From Candidatus Methanoperedens sp. BLZ2 (GTDB lineage Archaea > Halobacteriota > Methanosarcinia > Methanosarcinales > Methanoperedenaceae): a DNA stretch of 64,000 bases. The position numbers and the translations under genes are program-made. Below, in pieces: positions 1-8,570 of this stretch; the first letter of the stretch is position 1, and the number at the start of each line of letters is the position of its first letter. The DNA is taken from NCBI RefSeq assembly GCF_002487355.1, contig NZ_NTMG01000027.1, positions 1-64,000 on the forward strand. The letters run 5' to 3'. Below the pieces are notes generated by a model. It did no database searches, was not told the origin of the DNA, and worked only from the letters and a program-made list of their open reading frames with translations.

Positions 1-366
1 TAAAATAATTTCAAGTTATTTGAAGCTATCATAATGGCAATAAATAGATTAGACTATTATATTTATCTTTCTCTGGAACGGTTCTGTCAAGTTGAGGTTG
101 ATGGAACAAAATCAAATGACAACGAAATTTCCTAGCGCCGATATGCCCCCAGGCAATCACCCCACATCAAACCCGCGCCGTCAGGCATTACATGGACAAC
201 AAAAAGAAGAGGCATGTCCTCATAAACGAGAGGACTGGGAAAAGGCCAACCCCGGCATTTTTGGACATTTTTTATGTTATATCATTTTGGAATTTATTCC
301 CACATTTTGTTTAACCATTTTTCTTCCATTGCATGCGTTGTCATTTAGTTGCTTCGTGTTAAACAT
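1..366. other. Leading intergenic stretch, no supported gene
   Basis: This stretch lies downstream of the hsdR stop codon. The only long open frame on the plus strand (92-451) runs antisense into the hsdR 3' end and has no domain, ribosome binding site or protein-like composition that I can support. The first 90 bases are AT-rich and bases 130-250 are GC-richer, which hints at a decayed gene, but I cannot name it. Confidence 0.5.
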
Positions 367-3300
367 TCACATTTCAGCCAGATCTTTGCATATTAATTTT
401 GCCTGTTCCAACACGGTCTCTGTTGCTTTCTTTTGTTTATCCGGAGGATAACCATATTTCTTTAATATCCTTTTTACCATAACTCTAAGTTTTGCCTGGA
501 CACTTTCTTTCAATGTCCAGTCGATTGTCACATTATTTCGTACAGTATCAACAAGTTCTCTTGCGATGATTGTTAATTTTTCATCACCCAGAACCTTTAC
601 TGCACTATCATTTACTTCCAGGGCATCATAAAAAGCAAGTTCTTCATCATTTAAATTTAATTTTTCTCCCCTGAGTCTTGCTTCACGCATCTCTTTTGCC
701 AGTTCTATTAATTCCTCAATGATCTGCGCGGTCTCTATGCTTTTATTCTGGTATCTTTTGATAGCTTTTTCAAGCATATTGGCGAAAGATTTGCTCTGGA
801 TCAGATTCTTTTTTGATCGAGTTTTTATTTCATCATTCAGGAGTTTTCTGAGCAGTTCAAAAGCAAGATTCTTATGAGGCATCCTTTTAACATCTTCTAA
901 AAATTCATCGGATAATATTGAGATATCCGGTTTTTTCAATCCGACAGAATCAAAAATGTCAATGACCTTATCTGAGACAATAGCTTTGGAGATTATCTGC
1001 CTTATAGCAGAGTCCAGTTCTTCCTGTGTTTTACCTGCAATTACTGTGGTTTTAATAAGCCCTGACCTTATCGCCTGGAAAAATCCAACTTCATCACGAA
1101 TCCTTAAAGCTTCTTCATGCGGGACAGCAAGAGCGAACGCCTGTGATAATCTGGTTACATATTCTAAATATCTTTCTTTACCATTCTCCTGCTTTATTAT
1201 GAAATCCATAGCAGCAGGGATAAGTGACATTTTTTCCCTTGACGATGCTGTGAAGAATTTTGTATAATCAAATCTATGGAATAAAGCTGCCGTCAATTCA
1301 TATTTTTCTAGCATCAGTGCAACAGCTTCTTCTTTATCCAGTGTGGTTTTACCCCTTCCACCGCTTTCAGTATATTCCGATAGTGCTTTCTTCAATTCAT
1401 CAGCTATTCCAAGGTAATCAACAACAAGTCCTCCAGGTTTATCCTTGAAAACACGGTTCACCCTGGCGATTGCCTGCATCAATCCATGACTGCGCATTGG
1501 TTTATCGATATACATTGTATGAAGGCTTGGCGCATCAAATCCTGTTAGCCACATATCCCTCACTATCGCAATCTTAAGAGGGTCGTCAGGGTCTTTCATG
1601 CGGTCTCCCAGAGCTCTTCGCCGGGGTTTAGTCCGGATATGTTCCTGCCAGCTTAGATCATCACTTGCAGAACCTGTCATGATAACCTTAATAATTCCTT
1701 TGTCATCATCCCGATCATACCATTTGGGTCTCAATTTGACAATCTCATTATGAAGGTCAATGCATATGCGCCTGCTCATGCAGACTATCATGCCTTTGCC
1801 ATCGAGGACTTCAAGCCGTTTCTCAAAATGGTCTACAATGTCCTTTGCGATAATTTTTATGCGTTTTTCACTGCCCACTATTGCTTCAAGTCTTGCCCAT
1901 TTGCTTTTCAGCTTTTCTTTTTTCTCTACTTCTTCGCCCTCTGTGACTTCTTCAAATTCAGGATCGATCTTGGGGCGCTCATCCTGCTTTAATTCCAGTT
2001 TTGCAAGCCTGCTTTCATAATAAATCCTTACGGTTGCGCCATCTTCAACCGCCTGCTCTATATCGTAGATATCGATATAATTTCCAAATACGGCAGGTGT
2101 GCTCCTGTCTGATTTTTCGATGGGCGTCCCTGTGAATCCGATAAATGAGGCATTTGGCAGGGCGTCCCTCATGTGTTTGGCAAACCCATCAATAAAGTCA
2201 TACTGGCTCCTGTGCGCCTCATCCGCTATGACGATGATATTTCTTCTTTCAGAGAGCAGGGGGTATCTGTTACCTTTTTCTTCAGGGAAGAATTTCTGTA
2301 TCGTTGTAAAGACTATACCCCCTGATGCAACCCTGAGAAGATCCTTTAATTGATCTCTTGAAGTTGCTTGTTCCGGTTTTTGTCTTAGAAGTTCATGACA
2401 CCGGCTGAAAGTACCAAATAACTGGTCATCAAGGTCGTTTCTGTCCGTCAATACAACGATCGTGGGATTGTCTAATGTCAGAACAAGTTTTCCCGTGTAA
2501 AAAGCCATTGTCAGGCTTTTTCCAGAACCCTGTGTATGCCAGACAACGCCGCAGCGCTTATCTCCCTGTGGGCTTGATGCCCTGAATGTTGTTTCAAGCG
2601 CTTTGTTCACAGCATGGTACTGATGATATGCAGCGAGTTTTTTATGGATATCCTGTCTTTCCTGCTCAAAAACTATGAAGTGCCTTATCAGATCAAGCAG
2701 TATTTTTTTATCTAACATCCCCTGAAAAAGAACTTCTAACTGCGGCATAGCCGAAGGTGCAATTTCTTTTCCCTCGATCGTTTTCCAGGGCATGAACCTC
2801 TCTTTGTTAGAGGTTATAGTTCCTGATCTTGCTTCTATTCCATCGCTTATAACCATAATCTCATTGTAAGGGAAAAGCGTCGGGATCTGGTTCTTGTAAG
2901 TTTCAAGCTGGTTAAAAGCAGTCCATAGCGTTGCATTTTCATCAGCGGGATTTTTCAGTTCAATGACAACGAGAGGCAAGCCATTTATGAAAAGGATTAT
3001 ATCAGGTCTTCTGTTATTGTTGTTTTCAATAACAGTGAATTGATTTACAGCAAGAAATTCATTATTGTGCGGGTTTTTGAAATCAAAGATCCAGACCTTA
3101 TCATTCGCAATGCTTCCATCTTTTCGCCTGTATTCAACATCCAGTCCCTCAACCAGCTTCTTATGAAAGTTCTGGTTGTTAGTGATGAGCTGCGGGCTTT
3201 CTGTTCGTAATACCTTTTTCACGGCTTCTTCCCTTGTTTCTCCGGGTATATCGGGATTGATTCGATTAACGGCATCTCTTAGCCGTTTGACAAGAACAAC

Positions 3301-3429
3301 ATCTGAATAGCTTTTTCTTTCAGGGGAGATCCCATCAGGCGCAATATCAGGTCCATAAAGGATTTTGTATCCCATTTCTGAAATTATCTCAAGAGCTGCG
3401 GTTTCGACTTCTGATTCAGTCATTTTCAT
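367..3429 (-). CDS. hsdR: Type I restriction enzyme subunit R (HsdR)
   Basis: This is the motor and nuclease subunit of a type I restriction-modification complex; it translocates DNA with ATP and cuts unmodified DNA at a distance. The 1020-residue length is normal for the family. An N-terminal HSDR_N nuclease domain (about residues 1-250) carries the PD-(D/E)xK signature around VIELKNP. A superfamily 2 helicase core follows, with Walker A (QGSGKS, near residue 300), a DEAH box ([10 protein letters not shown]) and the later TGFDAPS and QAIARVNR motifs. The C-terminal helical domain should bind HsdM and HsdS. The start codon overlaps the stop of the upstream nucleotidyltransferase gene as ATGA, so the two are translationally coupled. 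It is the last gene of the hsdM-hsdS-hsdR order on this strand. Confidence 0.96.
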   Translation of the reverse strand: MKMTESEVETAALEIISEMGYKILYGPDIAPDGISPERKSYSDVVLVKRLRDAVNRINPDIPGETREEAVKKVLRTESPQLITNNQNFHKKLVEGLDVEYRRKDGSIANDKVWIFDFKNPHNNEFLAVNQFTVIENNNNRRPDIILFINGLPLVVIELKNPADENATLWTAFNQLETYKNQIPTLFPYNEIMVISDGIEARSGTITSNKERFMPWKTIEGKEIAPSAMPQLEVLFQGMLDKKILLDLIRHFIVFEQERQDIHKKLAAYHQYHAVNKALETTFRASSPQGDKRCGVVWHTQGSGKSLTMAFYTGKLVLTLDNPTIVVLTDRNDLDDQLFGTFSRCHELLRQKPEQATSRDQLKDLLRVASGGIVFTTIQKFFPEEKGNRYPLLSERRNIIVIADEAHRSQYDFIDGFAKHMRDALPNASFIGFTGTPIEKSDRSTPAVFGNYIDIYDIEQAVEDGATVRIYYESRLAKLELKQDERPKIDPEFEEVTEGEEVEKKEKLKSKWARLEAIVGSEKRIKIIAKDIVDHFEKRLEVLDGKGMIVCMSRRICIDLHNEIVKLRPKWYDRDDDKGIIKVIMTGSASDDLSWQEHIRTKPRRRALGDRMKDPDDPLKIAIVRDMWLTGFDAPSLHTMYIDKPMRSHGLMQAIARVNRVFKDKPGGLVVDYLGIADELKKALSEYTESGGRGKTTLDKEEAVALMLEKYELTAALFHRFDYTKFFTASSREKMSLIPAAMDFIIKQENGKERYLEYVTRLSQAFALAVPHEEALRIRDEVGFFQAIRSGLIKTTVIAGKTQEELDSAIRQIISKAIVSDKVIDIFDSVGLKKPDISILSDEFLEDVKRMPHKNLAFELLRKLLNDEIKTRSKKNLIQSKSFANMLEKAIKRYQNKSIETAQIIEELIELAKEMREARLRGEKLNLNDEELAFYDALEVNDSAVKVLGDEKLTIIARELVDTVRNNVTIDWTLKESVQAKLRVMVKRILKKYGYPPDKQKKATETVLEQAKLICKDLAEM

Positions 3430-3998
3430 TTTATACCGCTTCCATTGAGCAGGATGTGATTTTCAACAACCCTTTTATAAAATGCATCACCCTTTTTTGC
3501 CATAGCTCTCCATTCTGATAATTTTAAAACAGATAAACTTACCTCTTTTTCCAGTTCTTCCTCAAGTCGTTTTGCCGCTTGTATGAATATTTCTTTCCTT
3601 GCAGATGTCACAATCAGAAAATCGATGTCACTTTTTTCGTCAAAATTACCTTTTGCATAGCTTCCAAAAAGAGCAAGGGAAATTATATTCGAGTCAATTT
3701 CAAGGAATTTCTCTTTTGGTTTTGAGGATAGCACAAAAGCAATACCGTATGCCTTTTTCAGCGGCTCAACCATGCTATTATCGGAATCCAGCCTGTAAAT
3801 ATGAGCCAGGCCTTTTTCTTCCTTAGACAGCAGCCCGTATTCCTCGAAGGACTTTACAGCACCGCTCACGCTTGCAGGGCTGACATTAAGTATCCTTGCA
3901 AGCTGTTTAATATGGAAAGAGGTATTTGGATTTGCAAGGAAATGAGCCAGGATTTTCCATTTTACATATGTTCTGAATAGTTCAATCAAATGAACCAC
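3426..3998 (-). CDS. HTH-nucleotidyltransferase fusion protein
   Basis: This 190-residue protein has an N-terminal ArsR/MarR-like winged helix (about residues 10-75, including [20 protein letters not shown]) joined to a minimal nucleotidyltransferase domain (about residues 95-180). The catalytic pattern [19 protein letters not shown] carries the GS-x10-DxD residues of the pol-beta superfamily. Archaeal members are typically standalone NTases or MntA-like antitoxins that AMPylate a HEPN partner, but no HEPN gene is adjacent here. It overlaps hsdR by 4 bp and could modulate expression of the restriction subunit. Function beyond the fold is inference. Confidence 0.85.
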   Translation of the reverse strand: MVHLIELFRTYVKWKILAHFLANPNTSFHIKQLARILNVSPASVSGAVKSFEEYGLLSKEEKGLAHIYRLDSDNSMVEPLKKAYGIAFVLSSKPKEKFLEIDSNIISLALFGSYAKGNFDEKSDIDFLIVTSARKEIFIQAAKRLEEELEKEVSLSVLKLSEWRAMAKKGDAFYKRVVENHILLNGSGIK

Positions 3999-4056
3999 CG
4001 TTCAATATATTAAACGCAAGTTCAGTATAAAAAACTATTCCAAGAAAATAAAGCAA

Positions 4057-4437
4057 TCAATTTGCCTCTACAGACATTTCATATGCCTTTTTCATTAACT
4101 GTCTAACGAGTGTTTCATCTTTACCTGATGCTGTATATTTTTCTGAGAGAAGAAAATTTCGAATATTTTCAATATGCATTTGAGTCTTTCGAATTTCGGA
4201 TTCATATTCTATGATTTCGGAATCCGGTATATTCTTGTTATACCGCATTCGAACTCCTTTTGAAAATGTTTCCCATAATAATTCTTCGAGTTCCTTAATG
4301 AGTTCATATTGCTTTTTTCCAGATAAAAGATCAAGGCATAATCGTGTGGTATCGTCCCATTCCAAATAAGTATCATACAATTCAGAGAATTCTTTGTCTG
4401 GAAATTCTGAGAGTAATTTATCAAGTACAGGTTCCAA
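4057..4437 (-). CDS. Hypothetical protein, possibly 5'-truncated
   Basis: I do not recognise this 126-residue acidic, helical protein. The annotated start is a TTG. The reading frame stays open upstream for about 37 codons (to about 4546) and reads like protein (FNSIFQEYIDIVNR and onward), but contains no ATG or GTG. Either the gene has lost its 5' end or it uses an unusual start. It lies between the decayed hsdS 3' fragment and the HTH-nucleotidyltransferase gene in a locus full of rearranged pieces, so a remnant is plausible. Confidence 0.55.
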   Translation of the reverse strand: MEPVLDKLLSEFPDKEFSELYDTYLEWDDTTRLCLDLLSGKKQYELIKELEELLWETFSKGVRMRYNKNIPDSEIIEYESEIRKTQMHIENIRNFLLSEKYTASGKDETLVRQLMKKAYEMSVEAN

Positions 4438-4568
4438 AGTCTCTTTTTTTGAAATTAATCCTGCTTCAGTCCTGTTTACAATATCAATATATTCCTGGAA
4501 AATAGAATTAAATTTGTATGGCGCGTTAATCCCTCTATCATTACTTAATTTTCAATTTTTCAATCCTG

Positions 4569-4760
4569 CTAATATGCTTTTTCAAGCCGAGTGAGCGTAT
4601 CCTTGCTTATTTTCCATAATTCCGCCATTGTTTCTTTCCAGTCTTCATCTGCAAGTATTCGCAAACCCACAACATCCGCGATGCGCTTGTGTCTGATGGC
4701 ACTCCTTATATGATGACTCTTTTTTCGTACCAATGGACTGGTTTGAACGCTTCTGGACAT
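4569..4760 (-). CDS. Small hypothetical protein
   Basis: This 63-residue ORF has a basic N-terminus (SPLVRKKSHHIRSAIRHKR) and an acidic, aromatic C-terminal half (ADEDWKETMAELWKISKDT). I recognise no domain. It is on the same strand as the surrounding operon, and the region just upstream of its start (4760-4790) is AT-rich enough to hold a promoter. It could be a DNA-binding small protein or a remnant. Confidence 0.4.
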   Translation of the reverse strand: MSRSVQTSPLVRKKSHHIRSAIRHKRIADVVGLRILADEDWKETMAELWKISKDTLTRLEKAY

Positions 4761-4808
4761 ATTTATTAATAAACCGTATTTATAAATAAACTTCCCTTTG
4801 TGAAATAA

Positions 4809-4872
4809 TCATCCCACGTTTACCCGAATCTCACACGACACCAGCTTCGGGAGGAGGGCATCGCGGATTTAA
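4809..4872 (-). pseudogene. Decayed duplicate of the hsdS 3' end
   Basis: Read on the minus strand, this stretch encodes IRDALLPKLVSCEIRVNVG and a stop. The intact hsdS ends its conserved region with IRDALLPKLMSGEIRVN. At DNA level, 4819-4869 and 5612-5662 agree at about 45 of 51 positions in the same orientation. The vapBC pair at 4902-5542 therefore lies between two direct copies of the hsdS 3' end. Only this short piece of the second copy remains. Confidence 0.8.
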
Positions 4873-4901
4873 CAACTAATCTCCTGAGTTGCATCATATT
4901 A

Positions 4902-5321
4902 TTATCGTTTCGCCAGTTTCAAAGCCTGCTTCATGTCGATTGGTTTTAATAAATTTACAAGTGGATTAAAATGATCATCATCTGTTAAAATATGCCTGAC
5001 ATTTTCAACTATGCCCGTCGCCGCTATCAGCGAATCAATTGTCGGTATGTCATATCTCAGGCGCAACTCTCCTGCACGCGCTGCAATTTCCTGAGTTACA
5101 TTAACTAGAACGATCTCGGATGATTTAAGCTGCCTGACCGTAGTTTTCATCCGATTTGAATCTTTCATACCAAGATTCTTGATCAATTCTGTAAGTGAGA
5201 CCGTTGAAGCAATACCAATAATTTTTCCATCATCTATGGCATCCGCAAAATCCGTATATGGAGGCTCATTTTTGCAGAGCATCGCCTCAATATACATAGT
5301 ATCTACCAGGACTGTATTCAT
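4902..5321 (-). CDS. vapC: VapC-family PIN-domain toxin (pair 1)
   Basis: This 139-residue PIN-domain ribonuclease is the likely toxin of a type II toxin-antitoxin pair; such proteins cut tRNA or rRNA when free of antitoxin. The acidic metal-binding positions are visible: Asp7 in LVDTMYIEA, Glu in LTELIKN, Asp in IDSLIAATG and the late Asp residues in LTDDDHF. It overlaps the vapB antitoxin gene by 4 bp (ATGA). It is clearly paralogous to the VapC at 24987-25394. The pair sits between two copies of the hsdS 3' end. Confidence 0.9.
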   Translation of the reverse strand: MNTVLVDTMYIEAMLCKNEPPYTDFADAIDDGKIIGIASTVSLTELIKNLGMKDSNRMKTTVRQLKSSEIVLVNVTQEIAARAGELRLRYDIPTIDSLIAATGIVENVRHILTDDDHFNPLVNLLKPIDMKQALKLAKR

Positions 5322-5542
5322 CGATCTCTCTTGCGATCTTCTATTATTTCTTTTGTTACAGCTTTAATATCAAGATCCGGCCAGGTTCCGCAAAGTGATC
5401 TGAGTTTTGTCCGCGGCATTAATTTAATACTACCCTCTTCTTCCTCTAAAAATAGCATATGCCCTTCTTTCAATTTGTATTTTTTCCTGATCTGAGCAGG
5501 TATGACTACCTGCCCTTTTCTGCTCATCCTTATTTTTTGCAT
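5318..5542 (-). CDS. vapB: VapB-family AbrB antitoxin (pair 1)
   Basis: This 74-residue SpoVT-AbrB antitoxin has the swapped-hairpin DNA-binding domain at residues 1-48 (RMSRKGQVVIPAQIRKKY) and a C-terminal acidic/basic segment that should wrap the VapC active site. It should repress its own operon. It is paralogous to the antitoxin at 24754, and both have AAC(A/G)TAGT motifs just upstream of the start. Its promoter region overlaps the 3' end of hsdS. Confidence 0.9.
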   Translation of the reverse strand: MQKIRMSRKGQVVIPAQIRKKYKLKEGHMLFLEEEEGSIKLMPRTKLRSLCGTWPDLDIKAVTKEIIEDRKRDR

Positions 5543-5568
5543 TGTTTCACCATGGTCGATTCAGTTGT

Positions 5569-5586
5569 ACTATGTTAGACTACGTT
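5569..5586 (-). promoter_or_regulatory. Candidate VapB operator half-sites
   Basis: On the minus strand two direct copies, AACGTAGT (5579-5586) and AACATAGT (5569-5576), are spaced 10 bp apart, one helical turn, upstream of vapB. A TATA-like ATATAT element lies just beyond. The same AACATAGT core occurs upstream of the paralogous vapB at 24731-24738. The motif overlaps the hsdS stop codon. Confidence 0.4.
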
Positions 5587-6858
5587 GGACATAGATATAT
5601 GTTTTATCGTATTCACCCGAATCTCGCCCGACATCAGCTTCGGGAGAAGGGCATCTCGGATTGCAGCGAGCGTGCGGGATTGTTTTTCGTTGATTGTTAT
5701 CTGTTTATCCAATGTTTGGACTAATGAACCAAACCAGTTACGTAGAGTTTCAGGTGGTAAAATAACCTTAAAATCATGTACGTCTGACTTGGTTACCGAG
5801 CCAAAAACCGTTCCTTCTGCTTCAAATTTATTCCATCCAGTCTGAGTAGTATGAAGCAAATAATAGAGGTATCCAGAATGCTTTCCTTTTAAGCGAAGCG
5901 CTGCAACTCCTCGCCCAATTGCACATCGTTCATCTGCTATATTAAAAGTTCCAACAGGCGCACGAACACTTAACAGAACATCCCCTTCTTCAGCAAAGCG
6001 GGTTGGCACTGTGCAGTAAACCCTCCTACTTGGAAATCGGAAGCCAAAATCGCTGATTCCTTGATAAAATGGTAATCCATCCCCTATTTCATTATAAGTT
6101 TCGCCAGGCGGTGATTGTCCCATTGTAATCTCGCAGATGTCTCCAAGCGTCCCAACTCTCCACCCCTTCGGCACCTCCCCAAGCTCCGTCTCCACCATCT
6201 CCCCGCCACTCGACCTGTAGGGCTTGCCCTCCTCATCCGGGAACTCAAAATCAGCGAACCAGAGCCTGAAAAGCGCCTGCCCGATGGCTTCGAGGGTGGA
6301 GTTCATCGAGCGGTTGAGGGCGATTTTTTCATCGAGAGCGCCCAAGGTATTAGCAATTTTATTTTGTTCATCTTCAGAAGGTAAAAGTATATCTGCATTC
6401 TCTATAACATCAGGATTGAATGCTGGATAGGTAGAAGTATGAGTGTCAGCGATTTGTGTAAGAAAATTTGTAAACTGGTCGGTTGTCAGATAGTAGTATA
6501 AATATTGCGGATTCGCTTTATAAGATGTTATTACTGCAAAACCTGTAGATGCGACTGTATTTTCCTTTGCTTTCTTTATAAATGTGAAATGTTTTAAATT
6601 TGGTCTGACGGTAGAAATTAAAATATCATTATCTCTTACAATTCTTTTGGCTCGACTTGGTGCTTCAGAAATAGATAACTTTTGTGTGTTCAAAATTTGT
6701 CTATTTTCTATCGATGAAATATCTATGTATTCTATCAGATCATATTGATAGTTCTTGTATATTGATAATTCATTAATTCTGGCGACGTCTTTAACTTTTA
6801 CAACTTGCCAATCATCCGAAATGTCTTCGGTCTCAGTTTCCTTTAACTCTTGCTTCAT
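5575..6858 (-). CDS. hsdS: Type I restriction specificity subunit (HsdS)
   Basis: HsdS reads the bipartite target sequence for the methylase and restriction complex. The 427-residue protein has the standard layout: target recognition domain 1 (about 1-150), a central conserved helix (NKIANTLGALDEKIALNRSM), target recognition domain 2 starting near GWRVGTLGDICEITMG, and the second conserved helix near the end (LDKQITINEKQSRTLAAIRD). The start follows a TAATG overlap with the upstream 168-residue ORF. The 3' end is duplicated at 4809-4872, and a separate broken hsdS lies at 57205-57707, so target-specificity exchange may have been active here. Confidence 0.95.
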   Translation of the reverse strand: MKQELKETETEDISDDWQVVKVKDVARINELSIYKNYQYDLIEYIDISSIENRQILNTQKLSISEAPSRAKRIVRDNDILISTVRPNLKHFTFIKKAKENTVASTGFAVITSYKANPQYLYYYLTTDQFTNFLTQIADTHTSTYPAFNPDVIENADILLPSEDEQNKIANTLGALDEKIALNRSMNSTLEAIGQALFRLWFADFEFPDEEGKPYRSSGGEMVETELGEVPKGWRVGTLGDICEITMGQSPPGETYNEIGDGLPFYQGISDFGFRFPSRRVYCTVPTRFAEEGDVLLSVRAPVGTFNIADERCAIGRGVAALRLKGKHSGYLYYLLHTTQTGWNKFEAEGTVFGSVTKSDVHDFKVILPPETLRNWFGSLVQTLDKQITINEKQSRTLAAIRDALLPKLMSGEIRVNTIKHISMSNVV

Positions 6859-7358
6859 TATCCTTCTATTTTACATTGTCTATTTCCTAACGTAATCTGA
6901 TCATTTATTTCGTATAGGTCAGAATTAATATCATAATTTATTGTGACTGTTGCTGATAAGTCTCTACTATCTTTGATAGTTTTTAAGAATTTAGTTTGAT
7001 AATCATTTAACTCTGTCGTCCAATATAACTCCGCTGTTCCCTTTTTTTCAATTCTTTTACGCGATATCATCTTACCCTGATAAATAACTGGTTGTTCGCC
7101 TCTATCCGACCTAATCCAAATTTCAAGAAGAGCCCTATCAAAAGTAATTTCAAGATACTGGGATTTATTAATTATCTTAAGATATAGTGTTGCATGTGGT
7201 ATTTGAGAATTTAAGATAAACGTGAGAGGATTACTACTTCTCACATCAAATTCAATATCTTTTACAAATTTATCTTTTCGATAAATCCTTTTCCTTAGCC
7301 ACGGCCAAAATCTGCCAATTGATTGAAAAAATATTTCATTAATTACATCTTGAATCAT
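6858..7358 (-). CDS. Hypothetical protein between accessory ORFs and hsdS
   Basis: This is a soluble, beta-rich protein of about 166 residues that I do not recognise. I chose the ATG at 7358 because an AGGA ribosome binding site lies 7 bases before it; a GTG two codons upstream is possible. An N-terminal amphipathic stretch (INEIFFQSIGRFWPWLRKR) could associate with membrane. It overlaps hsdS as TAATG, so it is co-translated with the specificity subunit. The position suggests an accessory or anti-restriction role, but nothing in the sequence proves that. Confidence 0.6.
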   Translation of the reverse strand: MIQDVINEIFFQSIGRFWPWLRKRIYRKDKFVKDIEFDVRSSNPLTFILNSQIPHATLYLKIINKSQYLEITFDRALLEIWIRSDRGEQPVIYQGKMISRKRIEKKGTAELYWTTELNDYQTKFLKTIKDSRDLSATVTINYDINSDLYEINDQITLGNRQCKIEG

Positions 7359-7476
7359 TTTCACTTCCTATTTCAAAAAATATTTTGAGTTTGTCTCCTT
7401 TGATTTGGGTTACAAAATCCATATCCAACCCTTCCAAAAAAATTCTTATACATTCTTTTCTCGCCTATCTGTTTTT

Positions 7477-7557
7477 TCATCCCCCCACCACCTCCCAGTA
7501 CCCGCCCCTGTCAGCGCCGATGCGATGAATCAATCCTATATTCTCAAACTCGAACAT
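7477..7557 (-). CDS. 27-codon mini-ORF carrying the RIGADRGGYWEVV tail
   Basis: An ATG at 7557 opens a 26-residue peptide that ends HRIGADRGGYWEVVGG and stops at 7477. It begins 4 bases after the stop of the 294-residue gene upstream. Its last 40 bases or so are identical to the tail of the ORF ending at 10017. The stop overlaps a following ATG as ATGA. It is most likely the leftover 3' end of a RecG-like/AlbA_2 accessory gene rather than a working protein. Confidence 0.55.
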   Translation of the reverse strand: MFEFENIGLIHRIGADRGGYWEVVGG

Positions 7558-7560
7558 CTC

Positions 7561-8445
7561 TCACTTCCTGCCATGCCTGAAAACATGCACACCTGCTCTT
7601 TTATCCTGCTGGACAACAGCATATGCCCGCTCTCTTGCTTCTTTCTCGCTCTGCCCTGAAGCAATAATGATCTCTTCAAAAACCGCAAACCATGCTGTTA
7701 ATGAATCGATTTCGCTTAATTTTTTTCCGGCATATTTTGCATATGCCCTGCCGATCTCAAGAGAATACACACTTTTAAGAGCCGGATTCTTTTCCAGGAT
7801 ATTATGTATTTCTCCTCCATATTCCATCCTGCGGTCAGCGCTTCTCAAATAATACCTGAGAAGCTCTTCATCAGATTCCTTTTTTTCCACAACAGGCTCA
7901 TCCAGAGATGTTATTATGCCGAACATGCTTTTTGTTTTTTGGTACTCATCTTGAATACTCCGCCTCATATTAGGGCCAATAAGTATCCCGTAAGAGCTGA
8001 TTTGCCCGCAGTATGTTATTTTTCCCCTAAATTGAAGAAGGATTGTATTAACATATTGAGGTAGAAATGGAGGCATTACATCCTTGATTTCATCGCGCAG
8101 CCCAACAACACCGTAAGCTTTCTGTTCTTTCTCTGTAGTTAAAAAGATAGTATGGTTCTTTAAATGAGTAACTATCAGGAACTTACCTTTTACAAACTTC
8201 TTCCAGCTTTTTATTATCTCAAGCTCTTCATGAGTGAAGCTAAATGGATTTTCAGCAGCAAAAGAATCGATAAGTTCAGGATTAGTGAAGAGCTTCTCAT
8301 GAAGATTAAAAATATCTTCAGGTTTCTCATTCTTTAACATGGGTTCTTTCAGATTTTTAATAACATGGAATTTCTGGTTTGTATAAAACAAAAGCGACCA
8401 GATTAACCTGTAAAATAGATCCGTGTCTTCTTTACTTAATTTCAT
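7561..8445 (-). CDS. Hypothetical accessory protein of the RM locus
   Basis: I do not recognise this 294-residue protein. The N-terminal two thirds look like a single alpha/beta domain (LSWSLLFYTNQK-like helix, then FVKGKFLIVTHLKNHTIFLT). The C-terminal third is helical and charged (residues 185-290), with IIASGQSEKEARERAYAVV near the end. The start codon overlaps the stop of a decayed fragment encoding EEYQKARKKFGVITSLDKP, which matches this protein's own segment DEYQKTKSMFGIITSLDEP. The gene has therefore been partly duplicated in tandem. Confidence 0.65.
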   Translation of the reverse strand: MKLSKEDTDLFYRLIWSLLFYTNQKFHVIKNLKEPMLKNEKPEDIFNLHEKLFTNPELIDSFAAENPFSFTHEELEIIKSWKKFVKGKFLIVTHLKNHTIFLTTEKEQKAYGVVGLRDEIKDVMPPFLPQYVNTILLQFRGKITYCGQISSYGILIGPNMRRSIQDEYQKTKSMFGIITSLDEPVVEKKESDEELLRYYLRSADRRMEYGGEIHNILEKNPALKSVYSLEIGRAYAKYAGKKLSEIDSLTAWFAVFEEIIIASGQSEKEARERAYAVVQQDKRAGVHVFRHGRK

Positions 8446-8570
8446 TTTTGTATTCCTCCTGAAGCGGGCTTATCCAGAGATGTTATTACGCCAAACTTCT
8501 TTCTTGCTTTCTGGTACTCCTCCTTTTCGATATTATCCAATTTTTTATTAAATGCTTTGTCTGCTCCGTC
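8442..8570 (-). pseudogene. Remnant of a second copy of the 294-residue gene
   Basis: A minus-strand frame reads DNIEKEEYQKARKKFGVITSLDKP and then stops. It matches the middle of the neighbouring 294-residue protein (about residues 165-185) and has no start or upstream part. Its stop overlaps the next gene's start as ATGA. It is probably a deletion relic of a tandem duplication. Confidence 0.65.

Noticed and set aside
92-451. Plus-strand ORF of 119 codons at the window start
   Set aside because: It runs antisense into the hsdR 3' end, has no ribosome binding site and no recognisable domain.
3426-3998. HTH-nucleotidyltransferase as an MntA antitoxin of a HEPN pair
   Set aside because: No HEPN-domain ORF is adjacent on either side; the gene is coupled to hsdR instead.
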